Positions 13,929 to 20,128 of a stretch of DNA of 20,128 bases are shown one piece after another. Source of the DNA: Acidobacteriaceae bacterium (lineage in GTDB: Bacteria > Acidobacteriota > Terriglobia > Terriglobales > Acidobacteriaceae); contig JASIJX010000069.1 of assembly GCA_030049955.1 (NCBI GenBank), positions 1-20,128 of the forward strand. The letters are read 5' to 3'. A model generated the notes under the pieces. It was given only the letters and a program-made list of their open reading frames with translations, was not told the origin of the DNA and did not search any database. The position numbers and the translations under genes were made by a program. Each line of letters starts with the position of its first letter. The first letter of the stretch is position 1.

Positions 13929-14999
13929 ATGATCGAACCTCCGGAGAAAGAACTCTCCAGACGCCGCCTATTGCAGCTGGGTCTCGCGGCTGCTGCTGCG
14001 GCGCTAGTTCCACCCGGAGCGGAGGGGGTTTCTCCATCGCAGGCTCTTGCGCAGGTAGATGATCCGCTGCGTTCGTGGAATGAGGGGCCGGCGAAGCAGG
14101 CAATTCTCGAATTCATTCGCGTCACTACGGACACATCCAGCTCAAAGTTTGTTCCGCCTGTGCAGCGCATCGCCGCCTTCGATCAGGATGGCACAACGTG
14201 GGTGGAGCAGCCCATCTATACCCAAGTCGCCTACTGCCTGAGTCGCGTGCCAGCCGTGGTAAAAGCGAAGCCGGAGTTGTCCAAGGTCGAGCCGTACAGG
14301 ACAGTCCTGTCGGGTGATCGCGCGGCAATGGCGAAGCTGCCAAAAGCAGATCTCGTCAAAATCCTGGTGACGACCCTTACCGGCATGAGCGTTGACGAGT
14401 TTCACGATCAGGTGCAGCAGTGGCTTGCCACCGCGCGCCATCCACGCTGGAACAAGCCCTTTACGGAACTCATTTACCAGCCGATGCTCGAAGTGATGCA
14501 GTATTTCCGCGATAACGGCTATAAGACGTATTTTGTGACTGGCGGTGGGCAGGATTTCGTGCGCGTCTATTCCGAGAGGGTTTATGGGATCCCGCCCGAG
14601 CAGGTAGTTGGCACTGCGGGCGGCACGAAATTTGGCTACGACGCAAACGGGCGGCCGTTCCTGACAAAGGATCCGAAGCTCCTGTTAAATGACGACAAGG
14701 CAGGCAAGCCGCAGGGAATTCACATGATGATCGGGCGTGTGCCCCGCGCCGCGTTTGGCAACTCCATCGGTGATCGGGAAATGCTGGAATATACGAAAGC
14801 AGGAAACGGTGAGAGGTTGGCCATGCTGCTGCTCCACGACGACAACAAGCGTGAGTATGCCTACGGCCCGGCTCTCGGACTCCGCGACAGCAGGGTCGGC
14901 ACATTCACGCAAGCCCTCTACGATGAGGCGAAGACGAGGGGTTGGCTAGTGATCAGTATGAAGAATGACTGGAAGCGGATCTTCGCCTTCGAGACATAG
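13929..14999 (+). CDS. Tat-exported HAD-superfamily phosphatase
   Basis: A 356-residue haloacid-dehalogenase-type hydrolase. Residues 10-41 form a Tat signal: SRRRLLQLG, an Ala-rich hydrophobic run and a likely cleavage after ALA. Motif I is AFDQDGTTW (83-91) with nucleophile D85 and acid/base D87; motif II is YFVTGGGQDF (T204); a basic residue near 257-260 (DKAGK) can serve as motif III; motif IV is GNSIGDREML (277-286) with D282. The layout resembles phosphoserine-phosphatase-like HAD enzymes. The protein should act in the periplasm, exported folded, perhaps to free phosphate from organic esters; the substrate is unknown. GGGGAGG lies 6 nt before the ATG. The MscS gene follows after about 40 bp and is probably cotranscribed. 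Confidence 0.82.
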   Translation: MIEPPEKELSRRRLLQLGLAAAAAALVPPGAEGVSPSQALAQVDDPLRSWNEGPAKQAILEFIRVTTDTSSSKFVPPVQRIAAFDQDGTTWVEQPIYTQVAYCLSRVPAVVKAKPELSKVEPYRTVLSGDRAAMAKLPKADLVKILVTTLTGMSVDEFHDQVQQWLATARHPRWNKPFTELIYQPMLEVMQYFRDNGYKTYFVTGGGQDFVRVYSERVYGIPPEQVVGTAGGTKFGYDANGRPFLTKDPKLLLNDDKAGKPQGIHMMIGRVPRAAFGNSIGDREMLEYTKAGNGERLAMLLLHDDNKREYAYGPALGLRDSRVGTFTQALYDEAKTRGWLVISMKNDWKRIFAFET

Positions 15000-15040
15000 A
15001 ACCCGCCAGTTACGGAATCGCATCATTAAGGAACATGGGG

Positions 15041-16765
15041 ATGGCGAAGTGTCCGAGCGTTGCGTGGGCCACGATTGGCAAGTCCAGCTTCGTCCGGGTG
15101 GCCGCGTTCCTTCTCCTATCCGGATTCCTTTGCGCTTACGCCGCATCCCTGCAGAAGCCATCGGCCAATCCACCGGTGGCCAACCCTGCAGGATCGATTC
15201 TGTCAAAACCTGCCGCAAATGAGCCTGCGCAGGAACCGGCGCCTGCTGCTCAGGAGCAGCCGCCCCAGGATCCTCTCGGCCGATCCACCCCCTATGGATG
15301 CGTCGTCGGGTTTCTGAACGCCGTCGCGGACAACAACCTCGCAACAGCGACCCAGTATCTTGATACCGATCTGCCCGAAGATCAGGCCGAACAACTCGCT
15401 GTGCAGTTGAAGGCCGTGATGGACACCAACCTCTCCACCAGTATTGACGGACTCTCACATGAAGAATCGGGCAATTTGAACGATAACCTGGAGATGACGC
15501 GCGAGAAGATCGGCGTCGTGAGAACGCCTTCCGGCGACGTCGACATTTTGCTTGACCGGGTACAGCGTAAGCAGGAGCCTGCTATATGGTTATTTTCCGC
15601 CGATACGCTTAAACAAATTCCGGGCGCGTACGCCCATTTGCAAAGGCAACATTTTGCCCGATATTTGCCGGAGGCGCTTCGCCGGATCGAGTTCCTCGGC
15701 CTGCCGCTGTGGCGCTGGTTGTTTATCGTTATCGCAATCTTGCTGGCGATTCTCCTTTCGACTGTCGTTACCCGTCTTCTTCTGCTGGTCTTCGGCGCCA
15801 CGCTTCATGAGGGACAATTGCTCCCCAAGAGTGAGATTCTTGGCAAGCTCAGGCAGCCCATCCGTCTTCTGCTCCTTTCGCTCGCCATCTGGACCTGTCG
15901 ATTCTTTTCTCTGTCGATTATTGCCAGGCACCGCTGGACCTTGGCTGCTCGAGTGCTCTTCGTGCTTGGGCTTGCGTGGTTGCTTATCAGCGTCGCAAAC
16001 CTCGTAGCCGAGGCGGGCAAACGCAATTCCGTGGCGCGTGGGCTGCAACACAGAATCGCTGTCATTGTCCTAGCGAAGAGGCTCTTCAAGATAACTGCTG
16101 CATTTGTTGTGCTGATGATTCTGCTGCGCGAGGCCGGCGTTAATATCTCCGCCATGCTCGCCGGGCTGGGTATCGGGGGCATCGCGCTCGCGCTCGCTGC
16201 GCAGAACACGTTAGCGGACTTGTTTGGCGGAATCTCGATAGTTTCTCGGGAAGTAATTCGCGTAGGCGACTATTGCCGGCTTGCAGACCAGCTCGGAACT
16301 GTTGAGGACATTGGTCTCTCGTCGACTCGCCTCCGGACTACGGATCGCACGGTGATCTGGGTTCCTAATGCGAAGGTGGCGCAGTCTGCCGCGGAGAACT
16401 TCACACTGCGCGACAATTTTCTGTTCCGTCACACCCTGTCGCTTCGTTTTGATACGCCCCAGCCGCAGATCGAGCGAGTCCTGACGGATCTGCGAGCATT
16501 GATCGCCGGCGACAACTCGGTTCAGCCGTATACCAGCCGTGTTAATTTGATTGGCCTTCAGGGCGCTTCCTATCAGATCGAAATTTTTGCGTTTATCATG
16601 GCCGCAGACTATAACTCATTCGTTGCTCGCCAGCAGGACCTGCTGCTTAGAGTGTTGGCAGCCGTATCCAAGGCCGGGGCGCGCCTGGCCTTTCCATCCA
16701 GCACCACATATCTGGAAACCCGTGAAACGGCGTCGAAGGAGCCCGGCAACGAAACCCGGAGCTAG
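15041..16765 (+). CDS. MscS-family mechanosensitive ion channel with N-terminal periplasmic extension
   Basis: A 574-residue inner-membrane channel. An N-terminal hydrophobic signal (VRVAAFLLLSGFLCAYA) precedes a Pro/Ala/Gln-rich linker (about residues 40-80) and a soluble domain of about 130 residues (TPYGCVVGFLNAVADNN...). Several transmembrane helices follow from about residue 222. The pore helix and start of the beta domain are unmistakable: MLAGLGIGGIALALAAQNTL, then LFGGISIVSREVIRVGDY, and GTVEDIGLSSTRLRT with VIWVPNAKV. MscS channels open under membrane tension and release osmolytes. The N-terminal domain is typical of large environmental homologues; its role is unknown. Two ATGs lie 6 nt apart (15035, 15041); AAGGA (15028-15032) spaces better to 15041. 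It follows the HAD gene closely. Confidence 0.88.
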   Translation: MAKCPSVAWATIGKSSFVRVAAFLLLSGFLCAYAASLQKPSANPPVANPAGSILSKPAANEPAQEPAPAAQEQPPQDPLGRSTPYGCVVGFLNAVADNNLATATQYLDTDLPEDQAEQLAVQLKAVMDTNLSTSIDGLSHEESGNLNDNLEMTREKIGVVRTPSGDVDILLDRVQRKQEPAIWLFSADTLKQIPGAYAHLQRQHFARYLPEALRRIEFLGLPLWRWLFIVIAILLAILLSTVVTRLLLLVFGATLHEGQLLPKSEILGKLRQPIRLLLLSLAIWTCRFFSLSIIARHRWTLAARVLFVLGLAWLLISVANLVAEAGKRNSVARGLQHRIAVIVLAKRLFKITAAFVVLMILLREAGVNISAMLAGLGIGGIALALAAQNTLADLFGGISIVSREVIRVGDYCRLADQLGTVEDIGLSSTRLRTTDRTVIWVPNAKVAQSAAENFTLRDNFLFRHTLSLRFDTPQPQIERVLTDLRALIAGDNSVQPYTSRVNLIGLQGASYQIEIFAFIMAADYNSFVARQQDLLLRVLAAVSKAGARLAFPSSTTYLETRETASKEPGNETRS

Positions 16766-17004
16766 CCAGTGCGCAACGCAATGGCCCTGGGCATGCTGAG
16801 CCACCGCACGGAATATCATCGCTCAATCCACTGTCAACTTTCACAGTTACAGCATCCTGTAGAGTCTGACTATGCTGACCGTGTGGCACTGTGTGGTCCC
16901 ATCCTACCGCACGGGAAGAGGAGTCTCGTCAGAACGGTCCACCGATGTCGCTGGAAGCAAATCGCCCGCCGGATTTCCCGTCGTACAAGAAAGGGAAGCC
17001 AGAG

Positions 17005-17859
17005 ATGAGACAACAATCTAAGTTCCAGATGCGCCGAAGCGCAGTTACTCGGCTTGCGCAAGGACTGCTTCTTTTGGTCTGCCTGGTATCTGCAGCACGA
17101 GGCAATGCTCAAGCAAGCGACGAGGATCTGGATGCCTACAAAATCTGGATTTCAGGCTATTGGTGGTACTCCCAGCCTTCAGGTTCTTTCAATGCAAACG
17201 GGAGCAACGGCGTCCGCTCGTTTAACCTGCAGCAAGATTTCGGCTTTGGTAATTATTCAACCTTTACCGGCTACGTCGACTGGAGGTTCAAGAGAAGGAG
17301 CCATCTCACCTTTAACGCCAGCCCGGTTGACCTTACCAAGAGCGCGACACTGACCCGGACTATCACGTATCAGGGCGATACCTTTAACGTAGGGGCTCAG
17401 GTGTCGGCGAATCTTCATGCGTTTTCATTTACACCCGGCTATCAGTACGACATCACTCGCCGCGACCACGGGTTTTTGGGGGTGGCGGCACAAATGAACC
17501 TCATCGATACGAGGGCCAGCCTAACGGGCACCGCATCTGTCAATGGGCAGTTCGCGACTCGCACCGCTTCTGGTTCCGTTTTTGCGCCACTGCCTGTGAT
17601 TGGCGCACGCGGCCGGTGGTATCCCCTGCCCCACTCTGGCGTTCTAGATTTCGACGGCTCGGGGCTGGCAATGTACTTCTTTGGCTACGGAAGTTTCATC
17701 ACCGCGGAAACAAGAGTTGACGTCGGTTTAGGCTCACATTTTAAGCTCAGCGCTGGATACCGGATGGGATCACGGCTCAGAATCAGCGGAAGCAGCGACC
17801 AGATAGGAATGCGGCTGACCCAGACAGGAGCAATTGCAGGAGTGGTGGGTCATTGGTGA
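17005..17859 (+). CDS. Outer-membrane beta-barrel protein
   Basis: A 284-residue secreted protein. The signal peptide spans RRSAVTRLAQGLLLLVCLVSAARGNAQA with probable cleavage after residue 37. The mature part alternates hydrophobic and polar residues with many aromatic girdle residues (IWISGYWWYSQPSG, NYSTFTGYVDWRFKRRSHL, FSFTPGYQYDITRRDHGFLG) and ends GVVGHW, the terminal aromatic recognised by the BAM machinery. This fits a small eight- to twelve-stranded barrel; no transport or enzymatic function can be assigned. ATG 17005 follows AAGGGA by about 8 nt; upstream in-frame ATGs (16891, 16945) would bury the signal peptide. It is convergent with the next gene, only 28 bp apart, and I see no terminator hairpin between them. 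Confidence 0.75.
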   Translation: MRQQSKFQMRRSAVTRLAQGLLLLVCLVSAARGNAQASDEDLDAYKIWISGYWWYSQPSGSFNANGSNGVRSFNLQQDFGFGNYSTFTGYVDWRFKRRSHLTFNASPVDLTKSATLTRTITYQGDTFNVGAQVSANLHAFSFTPGYQYDITRRDHGFLGVAAQMNLIDTRASLTGTASVNGQFATRTASGSVFAPLPVIGARGRWYPLPHSGVLDFDGSGLAMYFFGYGSFITAETRVDVGLGSHFKLSAGYRMGSRLRISGSSDQIGMRLTQTGAIAGVVGHW

Positions 17860-17887
17860 TTGCAAGTAAGGATTGAAGATGGCTGTA

Positions 17888-19066
17888 TTACGCCAGGAAC
17901 TTCAACAGCAGTTTCACGATCTCTCTCAGCGGCATAATTGACAGCAGCAATGGCGCCATGGGTAGAAGACTGACAATTACCAGATGAACAATGATGTGTG
18001 GATCAATGGGCACCGCGTGCATACGCTCGATATGGACATAGCTGTTTTCAAGATCTGCGAGAGACTGAATATCGGCCGTGCCCAGCAGCGGCTCATCGTC
18101 CGGATTCTTTCCCAGAATCCACTTCCGGTGAAATGATCCGGCGTAGGATGTGCCCAGGGTACCGTACTCATAAAGTCCGCGGCGCTTGGTTCGGAGTAGC
18201 GTCCTGGTAAAAACGGCCAGGGGGCCAACAACCACAACGACGACCGCCAGCACGTAAACCGCAATGCCTGGGGCAAAACGCTGGAGCGGAATCTTCTCAT
18301 AAACAATCTCATTTGCCATCACGCCTGTAACACCAATCGAGAAAGCGAATAACAGGGTTCTGAAGTACAGCTGTGTCACGCCGACAAAACCCAGCCCCGC
18401 CGCCTTATCCGGATGAGTCGGAAAAAGTTTCAGGTTGAGATTGCCCACGCGGCTAAGAAACTCGAACCAGAGATAGAGTCTCCAGAGCCAGCGGAGTAGC
18501 AGAAAGTGAAGCAGCGGAGCCGAAAAGCCGATCAGCCACCACCCTGCCCATGTGAGGGATTCTCTGCCGTTTGCCCGGACGCCGTACCACGTGGAAACGC
18601 TGGCAGCCGTTAGCCTGAACCCGGTGAACGCGACGAGGTAGGCAAGGATCGCGACTACAACTTCTGGGGACTTGGAGTCGCGTGACCGCAGGCCCTGCTC
18701 TACGAATCGGTCGAATTGCTGGTAATCCTTCTGCTCTACGACTCCTGATGTCAGGAAATGCTCTACGGCATCTGCGATTCTTGGGCCGAGGCTTTTCTCT
18801 GCCAACACGAGGAAAGGAATGCCGAGCAGAAACCGGGACCATGCGCTGAAATCCCGCAGAAACGGAACCTGTACTCTGTGACCGAAGGCCGTGCCCTGAA
18901 GGCCGGACAAGACCAGTAGCGGGAACCAGGCAAGCAGTGCGGCCAGACAAGCTCTCCTCGCTGTCTGATGTGAGCCTTTTCTGATCAAGCCAACACGAGC
19001 TTCGAAATCAAACAGCGGCCCGCACTCCACGAGCAGGAATGGCCGTGTTGCGTGATTCTCATCCAT
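17888..19066 (-). CDS. Uncharacterised polytopic membrane protein
   Basis: A 392-residue inner-membrane protein that I do not recognise by function. Hydrophobic segments are seen at about residues 40-60 (ACLAALLAWFPLLVLSGLQG), 75-90, 135-160, 170-195, 230-255, 265-290 and 360-385. Between them lie a polar loop (LTSGVVEQKDYQQFDRFVEQ) and a conserved-looking FPTHPDKAAGLGFVG and YGTLGTSYAGSFHRKWI. No known catalytic or transporter signature is evident. Conserved membrane proteins with the PTHPDKAAGLGF stretch occur in Proteobacteria and Acidobacteria, as far as I recall. The start ATG (complement of 19064-19066) has only GTGAGAAG upstream. About 200 bp separates it from the response-regulator gene, which reads the same way. 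Confidence 0.65.
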   Translation of the reverse strand: MDENHATRPFLLVECGPLFDFEARVGLIRKGSHQTARRACLAALLAWFPLLVLSGLQGTAFGHRVQVPFLRDFSAWSRFLLGIPFLVLAEKSLGPRIADAVEHFLTSGVVEQKDYQQFDRFVEQGLRSRDSKSPEVVVAILAYLVAFTGFRLTAASVSTWYGVRANGRESLTWAGWWLIGFSAPLLHFLLLRWLWRLYLWFEFLSRVGNLNLKLFPTHPDKAAGLGFVGVTQLYFRTLLFAFSIGVTGVMANEIVYEKIPLQRFAPGIAVYVLAVVVVVVGPLAVFTRTLLRTKRRGLYEYGTLGTSYAGSFHRKWILGKNPDDEPLLGTADIQSLADLENSYVHIERMHAVPIDPHIIVHLVIVSLLPMAPLLLSIMPLREIVKLLLKFLA

Positions 19067-19264
19067 GGCTTCTCACAAACGGCTGCCGAGTAGGGCTAGT
19101 CCTGCGCGTTGGGCAGCGTGCTCCTGTGGAAAGAAAGCACAGCCTGTGAAAACATTTCTGGTGTGGAGCAGGGAGAGCACAGATCGAGACCCACGCCGGG
19201 CGTGCCGCAGGAAGGCTCCGCAGCGTCCTGGGCATTGAGGGTACAAGTAAAAGCGGCGCGCCTC

Positions 19265-19903
19265 CTATTCCGGCGACACAAGGCGTTCGCGAAGCGCTAG
19301 TCTGAGCAGCTCCAGATTGTTGTGCAGATTAAAATCTTCCATGATCTGATACTTATGAAATGCCACCGTTCTGGTGCTGACGCTCAGCGCGCGAGCGACC
19401 TCTTTCATCGTGAAGCCCTCAGCCAGCAATTGAAGCACTTCGCGCTGGCGGGGCGTAAGCGTCTTGTCGCCGGTAGACGAGGGGTTACGGATAAACTCCC
19501 TTTGCAGTTGTTGTGAAATGGGTGGAGTCACATACGATTTGCCCGCCAACAGCTCGCGAATCGCGTAAATCAGCTCCGCGCCGGCGGATTTCTTCAAAAG
19601 AAATCCTGCCGCCCATTCGCGAAGTGCTTCAATCGCGATGCCGACGTCTTCGTTCACTGTCACAACCAGGAGTCTGACCTTCGGCAGCAGTTCCTTCAGT
19701 TTCCTTCCCGCATCCATGCCGTTCAGAAGCGGCAACCCAAGATCGACCACAATCAGATCGGGTATAACCCGGGAAGCTTCTGCGACGAGGGTCTGGCCGT
19801 CTGAAACGGTGCCTACAATTTCGAATTCCGGTTCGAGAAGTTTTCTGAATGCGTCCGTCAGCAGAATGTGATCATCTGCAAGAAGAATGCGAGGTCGTCT
19901 CAC
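19265..19903 (-). CDS. NarL/LuxR-type two-component response regulator
   Basis: A 212-residue regulator. The receiver domain covers about residues 4-118 with the acidic pair D10-D11 (LLADDH), the phospho-acceptor D54 (IVVDLGLP), T82 (VVTVNED) and K104 (FLLKKS). The LuxR-type helix-turn-helix covers about 148-205: LTPRQREVLQLLAEGFTMKEVARALSVSTRTVAFHKY is split here only by reading, and it contains the recognition helix around STRTVAFH. Phosphorylation would drive dimerisation and DNA binding. The start is a GTG with GGAGGT 6 nt upstream. No histidine kinase is in the window, so it is an orphan here, and its target genes cannot be told. The upstream 225 bp (19904-20128) show no further gene. 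Confidence 0.9.
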   Translation of the reverse strand: MRRPRILLADDHILLTDAFRKLLEPEFEIVGTVSDGQTLVAEASRVIPDLIVVDLGLPLLNGMDAGRKLKELLPKVRLLVVTVNEDVGIAIEALREWAAGFLLKKSAGAELIYAIRELLAGKSYVTPPISQQLQREFIRNPSSTGDKTLTPRQREVLQLLAEGFTMKEVARALSVSTRTVAFHKYQIMEDFNLHNNLELLRLALRERLVSPE

Positions 19904-20128
19904 GGGTCACCTCCGTGCGGAAATGGCGGGAGCGACTTGTAGGATTCGTCTCGTTCTTCTTCTCGACTCGTCACAGATAGAACTTTGTGCGAGTCTGGCG
20001 AAGAGAAACCAGGAGACGCGAGAGACTTAATGAAATGTCGTCAAGATAATGGCGAAGTCTGGGTTTGAAGGAGCGAACAGCCTCAGAGAGGAAGAGAGTA
20101 ACGTATCGCTAAGCTGCGAAACGCCCCC

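Noticed and set aside
19904..20128. Possible promoter for the response regulator (a TTGACG on the minus strand near 20045)
   Set aside because: No acceptable -10 box is found at 16-18 nt, so no promoter is called.

Overview
The window is GC-rich chromosomal DNA from a Gram-negative bacterium. An outer-membrane-type beta-barrel protein with a terminal Trp, a Tat-exported phosphatase and an MscS channel all point to a two-membrane cell. The gene mix (GH15 glucoamylase, IolE-like TIM barrels, GMC dehydrogenases, DUF5996, zf-UBP, a TMEM175-like channel) resembles soil Acidobacteriota (Terriglobia). That placement is an inference from gene content and style, not a database match. I see no tRNA, rRNA, CRISPR array, IS element or phage gene.

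Left flank (1-2443): a truncated TMEM175-type channel gene and a small UBP-type zinc-finger gene run leftward. A DUF5996 gene diverges from them to the right and starts at a TTG behind a near-perfect Shine-Dalgarno. Its 3' end carries a 31-bp imperfect tandem duplication. About 560 bp without a confident gene follows, containing one plausible sigma-70-type promoter.

Centre (2444-13332): this is the notable part, a co-directional, tightly packed block of ten genes. In order: lipocalin-like protein, GH15 glucoamylase-like hydrolase, sorbitol-dehydrogenase-type small subunit, GMC flavoprotein, second GMC flavoprotein, VioB/RebD-type ferritin-like diiron protein, second small subunit, IolE-like TIM barrel, D-tagatose/D-psicose 3-epimerase-like TIM barrel, and a conserved protein of unknown function. 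Stops and starts overlap at three junctions (TGATG, a 32-nt overlap, ATGA). Both GMC proteins carry a C-x5-C-x3-C motif of the kind that binds the [3Fe-4S] cluster in FAD-dependent glucose/fructose dehydrogenase complexes. No protein of the block has a visible signal peptide and there is no cytochrome c subunit. The inferred logic is: GH15 releases or trims a glucoside, GMC/small-subunit complexes oxidise a sugar or cyclitol hydroxyl to a ketone, and the TIM barrels epimerise or dehydrate the keto product. The role of the ferritin-like and last proteins is open. This combination is the best candidate here for an undescribed system.

Right flank (13333-20128): a strong hairpin and a frameshifted gene remnant separate the block from a Tat-exported HAD phosphatase plus MscS channel pair, then an outer-membrane beta-barrel protein. 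On the opposite strand lie an uncharacterised polytopic membrane protein and an orphan NarL/LuxR-type response regulator with a GTG start. The last 225 bp hold only the regulator's upstream region.
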